Shown in pieces: positions 7,811-15,457 of a stretch of 37,247 bases of DNA. Source of the stretch: Thermoproteales archaeon (lineage in GTDB: Archaea > Thermoproteota > Thermoprotei > Thermofilales > Thermofilaceae); NCBI GenBank assembly GCA_021163245.1, contig JAGGXB010000127.1, forward strand, positions 1-37,247. Reading direction: 5' to 3'. The position numbers and the translations under genes were made by a program. Positions within the stretch are counted from its first letter, which is position 1, and each line of letters opens with the position of its first letter. The notes under the pieces were generated by a model, which worked only from the letters and a program-made list of their open reading frames with translations, was not told the origin of the DNA and made no database searches.

Positions 7811-8797
7811 TCAACCACCTGTTCTAATACGTGGATCTAACCTACTATATAATAGCTCGGCTACAAAATTTGATAAAACCACAGCCATAGTAGTAACTAA
7901 GAAACAACCAGTCATTAACGGATAGTCACGATTTGTAAGACTCATAGTGAGATACTGGCCAATTCCTGGATAAGAAAATATGTTTTCAATAAATACCACA
8001 CCACCAAACATATATCCAATGGAAATTGCAAGTCTTGTAAATAACGGTAAGATTGCGTTTCTCCCAACATATGTTAAAACAATTCTTCTTCTAGGTAATC
8101 CTCTCGCCTCAGCCGCAACTACAAAATACTCACCTAAGACAGATGCAGTGCTACTCTTCATTGACAACATCCATCCACCAAATGAAGTAACGAAATAGGT
8201 CAATACCGGTAGTGCAGCATGCCTAAATACACTGAGTATAAAAGGCAGATTAAATCCTACCTCTACCTCAGGATCATAGGGACCAATTATAGGAAATAAA
8301 TTCAGCTCAACACCTAGAAATAATGCTAACAAGACGCCAGCTGCATAATGTGGAAAACCGCCTAGTACGGAAGCCAATAGAGATAAAGCCTTATCGAGCA
8401 AAGACCCTCTTCTATATGCTATATACATCCCCAGAACAATCCCTATAGAAAAACTAATAATTAAAGAGATAGACACTATGAAAACTGTCCATGGGATGGC
8501 ATAAGCTAAAAGTTGACCAATAGGAACAGCTAAGGTAATCGATCTACCTAAATCTCCCCTAAATACACCTAAAATAAAATCTATATACTGTTTCCAGATA
8601 GGTTCATTCGGTATAAATGGTACAATGGCTGACACCGCCGTCACTGCTTCTTTGTAAGAATACCCCATTTCCATGTATTGCATGATTAATATATCTATAG
8701 GATTTCCTGGCATTAATCTTACTAAGAAAAAGTTTATAGTTATAGCTACCCATATTGTTAAGAATAGAACTATGATTCTTCTATATATCCACTTCAT
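7811..8797 (-). CDS. dppB: Peptide/solute ABC transporter permease, DppB/OppB family
   Basis: About 328 residues with six predicted membrane helices. The typical DppB start is present: a first helix containing LTIWVAITINFFLVRLMPGN, then a periplasmic-type loop and the EAA loop AEARGLPRRRIVLTYVGRNA. The C-terminal block ENIFSYPGIGQYLTMSLTNRDYPL is characteristic. It pairs with DppC to form the channel. The ATG at 8797 is preferred over an in-frame TTG at 8809; a GGTAT lies 5 nt before it. A T-rich stretch separates it from dppA. Confidence 0.92.
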   Translation of the reverse strand: MKWIYRRIIVLFLTIWVAITINFFLVRLMPGNPIDILIMQYMEMGYSYKEAVTAVSAIVPFIPNEPIWKQYIDFILGVFRGDLGRSITLAVPIGQLLAYAIPWTVFIVSISLIISFSIGIVLGMYIAYRRGSLLDKALSLLASVLGGFPHYAAGVLLALFLGVELNLFPIIGPYDPEVEVGFNLPFILSVFRHAALPVLTYFVTSFGGWMLSMKSSTASVLGEYFVVAAEARGLPRRRIVLTYVGRNAILPLFTRLAISIGYMFGGVVFIENIFSYPGIGQYLTMSLTNRDYPLMTGCFLVTTMAVVLSNFVAELLYSRLDPRIRTGG

Positions 8798-8810
8798 ATA
8801 GGATACCAAA

Positions 8811-8839
8811 AAGAAAAAACAAAAAATAATATAAATTTT
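8811..8839 (-). terminator. U-rich tract between dppA and dppB
   Basis: On the minus strand the transcript after the dppA stop contains several runs of five or six U within about 30 nt. In archaea such tracts are enough to end transcription. A partial stop here would make more binding protein than permease, as is usual for these importers. This is inference from composition only. Confidence 0.4.
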
Positions 8840-10912
8840 TTATGTACCTTTCTTTTTCATATAGAGATAAACTGCTACGACAATTATAACTAGCAGGACC
8901 ACAATTCCAGCATAAAGCGCGTACGGTGGCTGCTCCTTCACAAATACAGCTTTAACAGTATGAGGCGAATCCATTGTTATAGTTATCGTTGGACCCTTTA
9001 CCTCCTTTCCATCAAGTATCCATTTATCTAACTTGTATCCACTCTTCGGTTGCGCTGTAATTTGTATCTTGGCACCTTTAGCATATTTGTATTCTCCTGG
9101 AGCTAAGCTTAGTGTTCCTCCCTCTGCTGGCTCAACTTGAACAGTCAAGAACATGTAAGGTTTAACTATATGTCTCTTAAATAACAGAGCTCTTCCATGG
9201 GCTGCATATGAGGCTAAGCTGTTCCAGTAATCCATGTCTTCTGGTGAAGGCCATCCTGTGAATTTCTCTTTGTTAACATATATTATGATTGGTGTTTCGA
9301 AGAGTGATATAACTGGGACATAATTTCCTGTTATCCATGTTAATAAAGCCATGGCATTATTACGTTCTGCTTCAGTAACATCGACTGGATATTTCTGTAA
9401 CATACGTATAAGTTCTGTAACGTTCACTGGCTTACTTGTCCATGGTGTTTCCCACAAATCTGGGAAGTGGTTTCCAGGATATACTACTCTATACTTGTAG
9501 AAGAATTCTTCGAAACTAAATCCTGGACTTGCGAAAACGCCTATTGCTATATCGTATCTACCCTGATAGAATGGTCCATCTGAAGCCCAATAGGCTCCTG
9601 AACCCATATTTCTCAAGTTTAGCTTTATACCAACTTTCCTTAACTGATTTGCCAATGCCTCTGCGGCAGGTGCAGATAACCAACCGTCAAATACAAGTTG
9701 GAATTCTAGACGTGTGCCATTTGGAGTTACATAGACTCCGTCTGATCCTTTCTTAAATCCTAAACCTTGAAGTAGCTCCTCTGCCTTTTTCGGATCGTAA
9801 TCATATCTAAACTTAGTTACATAAGTGTTAATGAATGAGTCATTCAAGTATCTTCGCATATATAAAGTGGAATATCCAACCATGTAATCTTCTGGAATAC
9901 CACCAATAGGATACTGTATCCAAGCAAGCTCAGTCCTATTTATAGCATAGGCAAATGCCTGTCTAACCTCCTTTATATTTAGTGGATATTTCTTATAATT
10001 GAAGTATATTAATGGACCCAAAGGCCTTCTGATCTTAACTATCTGTGCAAAAGGCTTTGACTTAAGTTGATCAAGAGTCTCGGGTGTTGGTGTACCCCAA
10101 TACCAATCTATCTTACCGCTTAGTACCATGCTCCAATAAATATCGTTTGAAGTTATTCTTACTAAACGTACTTCATCAATTTCTGGGGGGCCACTCCAGT
10201 AATCCTCAAATTTCTCAAGTATGATCTCAGTATCAGTTATCTTCTTCAATTTATATGGTCCGGTACCTATGAACTTCTCAGGCCTATAGTCCATAAGGGC
10301 CTTTCTTATTGGCTCAAATTTCTCAGGATTCTTGAATATATCGTAACCTTGCCCTATTAATTCTAACACTTTATCAGAGAATTGTCCATATTGAGAATAT
10401 GGCACTATGTTGTAGTGCCATAATACGTAGAACGGGACATAATCGTTAGGCTCTTTCATATAGAATATCAGGTGATAATCATCGACGACCGTAATATTCT
10501 TTAGATAATACCAAGGTCTATCTCTTCTGAGATAGATACCGCTATACCATGTTGCTATAACATCCTTTGCAGTAAATTCCCTACCATCATGCCATTTTAC
10601 ACCTTTCCTTAAAGTTACTTTAAATACCATATAGTCTGGGGAAAGTGTCCAATTTGTAGCTAATCCGGGCAAATATGTATCATTTACTCGAACATAATCA
10701 GTCAATGTCTCAAGTACCCAATCCATAAGACCACCTAGGAATCCAGGAGCAAAGAAGTTAAAATGACCTACAGGTGGAGGCTTATAATTCCCTCCAGAAA
10801 TGGTAAAAACAGTCTTCTGTTGAGGCTGAGAATACGTATAGTTCGTCGTTGGAAGCATTGGTACAACAAAAATGGCAACCAATATTAACACTAATAATAT
10901 TCTTTTTTTCAT
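8840..10912 (-). CDS. dppA: Extracellular solute-binding protein, family 5 (DppA/OppA type), membrane anchored
   Basis: A 690-residue receptor for the neighbouring ABC importer. Residues 1-29 form a signal peptide (KKR, hydrophobic core, then TYSQ). The body is an SBP_bac_5 domain (about 45-560) with the usual blocks LTDYVRV, TLRKGVKWHDGREFTAKDV, and FAYAINR. Residues about 590-655 form a small beta domain like the divergent InlB B-repeat (SGYKLDKWILDGKEV, TVKAVF). A C-terminal hydrophobic helix followed by KKKGT anchors the protein to the membrane, as in archaeal binding proteins. The ligand is unknown: peptides are the family default, but archaeal members also bind oligosaccharides. An AAAGGAG SD lies 6 nt before the ATG, and the gene seems to have its own promoter. 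Confidence 0.9.
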   Translation of the reverse strand: MKKRILLVLILVAIFVVPMLPTTNYTYSQPQQKTVFTISGGNYKPPPVGHFNFFAPGFLGGLMDWVLETLTDYVRVNDTYLPGLATNWTLSPDYMVFKVTLRKGVKWHDGREFTAKDVIATWYSGIYLRRDRPWYYLKNITVVDDYHLIFYMKEPNDYVPFYVLWHYNIVPYSQYGQFSDKVLELIGQGYDIFKNPEKFEPIRKALMDYRPEKFIGTGPYKLKKITDTEIILEKFEDYWSGPPEIDEVRLVRITSNDIYWSMVLSGKIDWYWGTPTPETLDQLKSKPFAQIVKIRRPLGPLIYFNYKKYPLNIKEVRQAFAYAINRTELAWIQYPIGGIPEDYMVGYSTLYMRRYLNDSFINTYVTKFRYDYDPKKAEELLQGLGFKKGSDGVYVTPNGTRLEFQLVFDGWLSAPAAEALANQLRKVGIKLNLRNMGSGAYWASDGPFYQGRYDIAIGVFASPGFSFEEFFYKYRVVYPGNHFPDLWETPWTSKPVNVTELIRMLQKYPVDVTEAERNNAMALLTWITGNYVPVISLFETPIIIYVNKEKFTGWPSPEDMDYWNSLASYAAHGRALLFKRHIVKPYMFLTVQVEPAEGGTLSLAPGEYKYAKGAKIQITAQPKSGYKLDKWILDGKEVKGPTITITMDSPHTVKAVFVKEQPPYALYAGIVVLLVIIVVAVYLYMKKKGT

Positions 10913-10990
10913 GTTGCTCTCCTTTACTATATAATTAAGATAAATTGGAATTTAAGCTTTACTCAAAAATTTTATATGTTATTAATCATC

Positions 10991-11003
10991 AAAAAATTAA
11001 AAA
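10991..11003 (-). terminator. U-rich terminator after dppF
   Basis: Immediately after the dppF stop the minus-strand transcript has runs of five and six U, a typical archaeal intrinsic stop. With the 96-bp gap and a TATA-like box further on, it separates the ATPase genes from dppA. Confidence 0.45.
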
Positions 11004-11008
11004 TATTA

Positions 11009-12019
11009 TTATTCTCCTGTTTTAAATTGCTCAGCATAATGGCAAGCTACTAATCTATCATCGACTTTTCTATATTCGGGGACTTTCTTTTCACATATGG
11101 TATCTGCGTATGGGCAGCGTGAACTAAATTTACACCCGGGAGGAATATTTGTTAAACTGGGAATATCTAAACTTCTTAGCTTAGGTATTCCACGCGACTT
11201 AGCCATTTTTGGGTCAGGTATAGGTGAAGCTTCGACTAAAATTCTTGTATATGGGTGATAAGGATTACGTATCACTTCCTCACCCTTACCTAGTTCAACA
11301 AGGCTGCCTAGATACATTACCGCTACTTTTCCACCTCCCTTATGTATAAAGTATCTAGTTATTCCTAAATCATGTGTTATAAATAAATAAGATAAACCGT
11401 ACTCCTTCTGAAGATCTAATAATAGATCAATAATGCCGAGTCTTAAAGAGGCATCTAGCATTGAGACAGCTTCATCTGCAACTATATATTTTGGTCTTAA
11501 ACTTATTGCTCTAGCAATAGCTATCCTTTGTAGCTGTCCACCACTCATTCTTGAAGGATATCTGTTCATGAAATCAGATGGAGGCTCCAAACCAACACGC
11601 CTTAATAGATCAGCAACCATATGATATGCTTCTCTCTTGTTTCTAGCTATCTTATGATGTAGTAATGGAGTAGATAATGAATAGAAAATAGTTTTAACAG
11701 GATTAAAGGAGGAGTATGGATCCTGATGAATTATCTGGGCATTTCGTCTAAATTCTCTAAATTCTTCTTTTGTCATTTTCCAGATATCCTTTCCCATATA
11801 GAAAACATTTCCCGAAGTAGGTCTGAGAAGACCAAGGGTCAATCTGCCTAAAGTACTTTTTCCGCTGCCTGACTCTCCAACTAGCGCTAAATTTTCTCCC
11901 TCTCTTAATGTTATCGATACATTATCGACTGCTCTTATAAACCGGTCTCCTCCACCAAAACGACGCCTTATCTTAAATTCTTTTACTAAATTTTTAGTCT
12001 CAACTAAAACTTCAGACAT
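11009..12019 (-). CDS. dppF: Peptide/solute ABC transporter ATP-binding protein, DppF/OppF family
   Basis: A 336-residue ATPase: Walker A GESGSGKST, Q-loop IHQDPYSSFNP, ABC signature MSGGQLQRIAIARA, Walker B followed by ADEAVSMLDAS (A replaces the usual P after the catalytic E, a tolerated change), and H-loop ITHDLG. The C-terminal oligopeptide-transporter domain carries the four-cysteine pattern (GCKFSSRCPYADTIC and a later C), a likely metal site as in other Dpp/Opp ATPases. The ATG overlaps the end of dppD by 8 nt and follows a GGTGGAGGGAGAT SD. It forms a heterodimer with DppD on the permease pair. Confidence 0.93.
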   Translation of the reverse strand: MSEVLVETKNLVKEFKIRRRFGGGDRFIRAVDNVSITLREGENLALVGESGSGKSTLGRLTLGLLRPTSGNVFYMGKDIWKMTKEEFREFRRNAQIIHQDPYSSFNPVKTIFYSLSTPLLHHKIARNKREAYHMVADLLRRVGLEPPSDFMNRYPSRMSGGQLQRIAIARAISLRPKYIVADEAVSMLDASLRLGIIDLLLDLQKEYGLSYLFITHDLGITRYFIHKGGGKVAVMYLGSLVELGKGEEVIRNPYHPYTRILVEASPIPDPKMAKSRGIPKLRSLDIPSLTNIPPGCKFSSRCPYADTICEKKVPEYRKVDDRLVACHYAEQFKTGE

Positions 12020-13031
12020 GATTTATCTCCCTCCACCTATGACAAGATATCCATCTTTTGTAGCCTATTTTTTCTAGATTAGGCTCAACCTTAGAACAAG
12101 TATCTGTAGCAAAAGGACAACGTGGATGAAACCTACATCCTGGAGGAGGATTAACAGGATCAGGAGGTATTCCAGGAATTGGTTTAAATTGGCTTACATC
12201 ACCTACTACGCTCGGTATTGAGTTTAAGAGTGCCTTAGTATAGGGATGTAATGGATTATAAAATATTTCTTCAACTGGACCCACTTCAATAACTTTTCCC
12301 GCATACATCACTGCTACCCTATCGGCTATTTCAGCTACAGTAGCGATATCATGCGTTATGAACATCATAGTAATATTCTTTTTTCTTTTAATTTCTGCCA
12401 AGATTTTAACGAAGAATTTTTGAGTTAACATGTCCAGTGCTGATGTAGGCTCATCGAGAATAACCAGCTTTGGATCAAGCAATAAAGCTAGTGCAGAAAC
12501 AACTCTTTGTTTCATTCCGCCGCTTAATTCATGCTGGTATCTTCTCAAAACTACATCACTGTCAAGCCTTACCATCTCTAAAAGCTCGGTTGCTTTTTTG
12601 ATAACACTTTTTTTATCTCTTATACCATGGGCTTCTGCTGTATCAACCATATGGCTAATAACTCTTAAAACAGGGTTCAATGATGTAAGAGCTCCTTGAA
12701 AAACTATAGATACGTCTTTCCATCTATATTCTCGTAATTCCTTATCGGAAAATTCGAAAACATTACGGCCCTCAAATAATATCTTTCCATCCCTAATAAT
12801 TTCGTTAGGATCCTTTAGACGTAAAATAGCATGAGCCAGCACCGATTTACCTGATCCACTTTCACCAACGATACCTAGGCATTCACCCTTATATACGTCA
12901 AGATTAAGTTTATCTACTGCTCTAAGTAATCCTCTAGGAACCTTGAAATCTATAGTTAAGTTCCTAATACTGAGTATTATCTCGTCTTCTTCTTGAGAAT
13001 TAGATTGTTCCGTTTCTTGTAGACTCTCCAT
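12012..13031 (-). CDS. dppD: Peptide/solute ABC transporter ATP-binding protein, DppD/OppD family
   Basis: A 339-residue ATPase: Walker A GESGSGKSV, Q-loop FQGALTSLNPV (the usual Q-D/E-P is Q-G-A here), signature LSGGMKQRVVSALAL, Walker B LVILDEPTSALD and H-loop ITHDIAT. The C-terminal extension has the cysteine pattern GCRFHPRCPFATDTC plus a final SCHRW. The first 20 residues are acidic and polar (ETEQSNSQEEDE). It is the first gene of the importer unit; divergent from the small membrane protein gene with only 71 bp between, so both promoters share this gap. GGTGA lies 9 nt before the ATG. Confidence 0.93.
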   Translation of the reverse strand: MESLQETEQSNSQEEDEIILSIRNLTIDFKVPRGLLRAVDKLNLDVYKGECLGIVGESGSGKSVLAHAILRLKDPNEIIRDGKILFEGRNVFEFSDKELREYRWKDVSIVFQGALTSLNPVLRVISHMVDTAEAHGIRDKKSVIKKATELLEMVRLDSDVVLRRYQHELSGGMKQRVVSALALLLDPKLVILDEPTSALDMLTQKFFVKILAEIKRKKNITMMFITHDIATVAEIADRVAVMYAGKVIEVGPVEEIFYNPLHPYTKALLNSIPSVVGDVSQFKPIPGIPPDPVNPPPGCRFHPRCPFATDTCSKVEPNLEKIGYKRWISCHRWREINHV

Positions 13032-13102
13032 ATTTATGTTTCACCAGTCATAGACAGCTTAATCTATACATTTATATTATCCTATAAATACTATTCTTTT
13101 TA

Positions 13103-13333
13103 ATGGATCCAACATTATCAAGAATCGCGTTTACGATAGCTATGACTTTCTTAATATTGGCTATCTATTCTCTGATATTAATCGATCCCAATTCTCCTGA
13201 ATTCATAATTGATGTAATATCAATAATCATTTTGACTGTATTCATACTTGTTGTTCTTTGGGAAACAAAAAGGGAGTTGTCATCATATGAAAAAGAATTA
13301 GAATCGCTTGAGAAAGAATCACAGAAAAGTTAA
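13103..13333 (+). CDS. Small membrane protein, unknown function
   Basis: A 76-residue protein with two hydrophobic helices (about 8-27 and 34-53) followed by a charged, coiled-coil-prone tail (ELSSYEKELESLEKESQKS) likely in the cytoplasm. I do not recognise a family. The start is ATG at 13103; TTTATATTAT at 13071-13080 is a TATA-like box about 27 nt upstream, so a leaderless transcript is likely. It shares a TTAA stop with the convergent CARF regulator gene. Lack of homology leaves some doubt, but codon use and neat boundaries favour a real gene. Confidence 0.6.
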   Translation: MDPTLSRIAFTIAMTFLILAIYSLILIDPNSPEFIIDVISIIILTVFILVVLWETKRELSSYEKELESLEKESQKS

Positions 13334-14154
13334 AATCCAATTGGTTGCGGTAATTTTATCTTTCTCTCAATCTCGGAAACTTTTCTTTTAATTTCCTCTA
13401 TTCTTCTCGTTGCTTCAACATATGCCTTTCCGAACTCTGTTAATAGAACTCTTCTATTTTTCCCCCGATACTCTCTTTGAACAAAACCTTTACTCTCAAG
13501 CTCAGAAATCCATCTACTGTATTGAGCCTTATTGATTGCAGTTATCTCTTCACCCGACCATCTAATTATGGTCTTTATACTGTCCGCTTTTCCACCTTTA
13601 TCATACAGAAGTTTCAGTATCCTGATTTTCTCATAATCTTTATTAGGATCAAGTATTTCCTTACGATTATTAGGTAGTCCAACACCAAGTAACTCTAATG
13701 CTCTTTTATTATCTTTTCGTGTAACCCATTCCTCGAAATCTATAGTGTCAGGTTCAGGAATAAAATCTCCCCTATTTTCCGACTGGACACTATAAATTTT
13801 AGCATTTTTAAACTGTGTAACTACGACTGTCACAGCTGAGGCCATTATCGATGGCATATCTGTAATGTCAACTAACACTTCTTTTCCTCTTTCCATCTCA
13901 AACTTGATAATCGAATAAACCCTACTATAAACACTTTTAAAAGATAAAGGATTAACCGGTAGAACAATTGGTTTAAAAAATGAGAGAACACCCTTTAAAC
14001 GTCTTACATTGTATTTTGATACATATCCGTATTTATCTTGTTTGCCGTCATACAATAAATATACACGTTCGACAGGGTAAGCTAGCCTAATCTTTTCAAA
14101 ACCATCATATATTAATGTTGGATGAAACGAAACGTAGTGAAGTGTTACGACCAT
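13330..14154 (-). CDS. CARF-domain winged-helix transcriptional regulator (DUF6293/Csa3-like)
   Basis: A 274-residue two-domain protein. Residues 1-125 look like a Rossmann-type CARF sensor: strand plus HPTLIYDGFEK, VERVYLLYDGK at 28-38, and a second conserved turn VDITDMPSIMASAV at 95-108, which is where CARF domains contact cyclic nucleotides. Residues 172-245 form a winged helix-turn-helix (KIRILKLLYDKGG, YSRWISELESKGFVQRE, RVLLTEFGKAYV), and 246-266 a basic helix. Relatives include Csa3 and the DUF6293 regulators, some of them CRISPR-linked. No cas genes or repeats are present here. It is divergent from nurA-herA, and dyad-symmetric motifs lie between. Ligand and targets are unknown. Confidence 0.75.
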   Translation of the reverse strand: MVVTLHYVSFHPTLIYDGFEKIRLAYPVERVYLLYDGKQDKYGYVSKYNVRRLKGVLSFFKPIVLPVNPLSFKSVYSRVYSIIKFEMERGKEVLVDITDMPSIMASAVTVVVTQFKNAKIYSVQSENRGDFIPEPDTIDFEEWVTRKDNKRALELLGVGLPNNRKEILDPNKDYEKIRILKLLYDKGGKADSIKTIIRWSGEEITAINKAQYSRWISELESKGFVQREYRGKNRRVLLTEFGKAYVEATRRIEEIKRKVSEIERKIKLPQPIGF

Positions 14155-14248
14155 TCCTTTGAACCCATATAGTACGTATGTATTATCTCAGTAATATAAT
14201 CGTCATAACTAGTATATATAAGTAGTGTACAATAACAACTGAACTTCA

Positions 14249-14272
14249 ATGGTAACAAAAAATTGCTACCAT
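14249..14272. promoter_or_regulatory. Operator-like dyad 1
   Basis: Half-site ATGGTAACAA is followed by four A and then TTGCTACCAT, an inverted copy with a single mismatch in ten positions. The centre is about 106 nt from the regulator start and 160 nt from the nurA start. It shares the core GTARCAA / TTGYTAC with dyad 2. Confidence 0.6.
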
Positions 14273-14293
14273 GTTCTCCTAAAAAGAGGTAAT

Positions 14294-14328
14294 ACAGTAG
14301 CAAAATATTGTTACTGTTATAACAATAT
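14294..14328. promoter_or_regulatory. Operator-like dyads 2 and 3 (overlapping)
   Basis: Dyad 2 (14294-14317) has arms ACAGTAGCAA and TTGTTACTGT around a 4-bp spacer, again one mismatch in ten. Its right arm is reused in dyad 3 (14305-14328), where ATATTGTTA and TAACAATAT form a perfect 9-bp inverted repeat around 6 bp. Dyads 1 and 2 are centred 45 bp apart. A further half-site ATAACAA is at 14232-14238. The likely binder is the adjacent CARF-wHTH protein; this is inference. Confidence 0.6.
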
Positions 14329-14419
14329 CATATCCTTAACAAAAATGTGTTTTGTAAAATTTTTATGTTATTAAGACTACTTTTTTAAGACTTACAATAT
14401 ATAGTATATATCGATTATA

Positions 14420-15457
14420 ATGACAGAAAGCATATTACTTGGATTCCGTAGATCTGATATAGCTTTGATATTTGATAAATTAAGGAAAATCTATGTCGAT
14501 AATAGAAGAATTATACAGTATACTTTGGAAGGCTATCCCATCTTGAATCCATATCCTGTGCTAAAAATAAAGAATAAGGAGGTAAAGGGAGTTGTTATAC
14601 AACGAGAATATTTTAGGTATCTAAATGAAATACCACATAATAAAAAAATATTAAGTGTAGATGCCAGCATAAAAGTTCTCTTTAATCTTGGTACTATGCG
14701 GATAGTCGAGGCCAAAGTTGCAGCAGGTGTTTGGCAAGGTTTAAATAAAGCTAAAATCAGAGGCCCAATAAAAAGATTGACTATAATAGAAAAAAAGGAA
14801 GAAGCGGCAGAATGGCTTATGAGAATAGAGTTCGAAGAAATTATGAAACTCTCATATCTCATTTCTCCTGGAGATATAGTTATATTAGATCGTAGCCTTT
14901 CGATACCTCCACTTTTAAAAAAATCGACTAGGAATCTAGTAGAAACCTTGGATAAAATTGTTTCGTCGAAAGGTGGAATATTAGTGGGTTTAACAAAAAG
15001 TAGTAAACTTTCATTGAATACTGGAGAAAGTGTTATAGGCTATTTAATAAATCTAGGTGAAAAAATTTACCGAGGTTTACCTTGGTTTTATCACCCACTT
15101 TTCAGAGAAGATTCCTTACCAAAATGGTTCCTGGGAGATATAGTGGTTGCGAAACTTTCTGAACTAGGTGAAAATGCTTTTAGAATAGACATATCAAGAA
15201 AGTCATTAAAAAGATATTCCATAGAGGAAATACTTGGAAAATTGTCTTTCGTCCAAGATATAGCTATACCAGGTTATCCATATCCCTTAAAAGCTGTTCA
15301 TGAGTTAGCAAAAATAAGTGACAATGAACTTGAAGTTGACAAAATGCTTTTTCTAGACATTTTAAAGGATAAAAGTTTTGAAAATGATTTTCTCTCAGAT
15401 TTAAAATCTGCCAATTTCAGAGAAAGATATCTTTGGGGTGATAACATATCAGGCTAG
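14420..15457 (+). CDS. nurA: NurA 5'-3' nuclease (DNA end resection)
   Basis: A 345-residue NurA-domain nuclease, the partner of HerA in archaeal double-strand break resection with Mre11-Rad50. Catalytic landmarks: D81 in LSVDAS, acidic cluster E138-E140, D157 in VILDRS, and the C-terminal PYPLKAVHELAKI block with Y288 and H294. GLTKSSKLS (190-198) matches the family's G-x-x-K-x-S turn. Length is normal. The ATG start seems leaderless. The last codons contain the SD for herA (GGTGAT at 15437-15442), and the two genes overlap. mre11 and rad50, often in the same operon in archaea, are absent here. Confidence 0.88.
   Translation: MTESILLGFRRSDIALIFDKLRKIYVDNRRIIQYTLEGYPILNPYPVLKIKNKEVKGVVIQREYFRYLNEIPHNKKILSVDASIKVLFNLGTMRIVEAKVAAGVWQGLNKAKIRGPIKRLTIIEKKEEAAEWLMRIEFEEIMKLSYLISPGDIVILDRSLSIPPLLKKSTRNLVETLDKIVSSKGGILVGLTKSSKLSLNTGESVIGYLINLGEKIYRGLPWFYHPLFREDSLPKWFLGDIVVAKLSELGENAFRIDISRKSLKRYSIEEILGKLSFVQDIAIPGYPYPLKAVHELAKISDNELEVDKMLFLDILKDKSFENDFLSDLKSANFRERYLWGDNISG
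15436..15442 (+). promoter_or_regulatory. Shine-Dalgarno motif deciding the herA start
   Basis: GGGTGAT inside the end of nurA is a strong match to the archaeal anti-SD. The codon 6 nt after GGTGA in the herA frame is ATC (15448), and it stands just where the conserved HerA N-terminus begins. No ATG, GTG or TTG lies in this frame between the upstream stop (15442) and 15598. Confidence 0.55.

Larger units (their letters stand above)
14155..14419. promoter_or_regulatory. Divergent regulatory region between the CARF regulator and nurA-herA
   Basis: A 265-bp non-coding stretch, the longest in the window apart from the decayed gene at the end. It carries likely promoters at each edge: TTTTTTAAG near 14380-14388, about 30 nt before the nurA ATG, and on the minus strand a TATATTAC-type box about 30-40 nt before the regulator ATG. 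The middle (14230-14330) holds repeated RTARCAA half-sites arranged as overlapping dyads, listed separately. Confidence 0.6.

Noticed and set aside
13330-15457. A CRISPR locus next to the CARF regulator
   Set aside because: No direct repeats with regular spacers and no cas genes occur; the repeated motifs in 14230-14330 are inverted half-sites, too short for CRISPR repeats.
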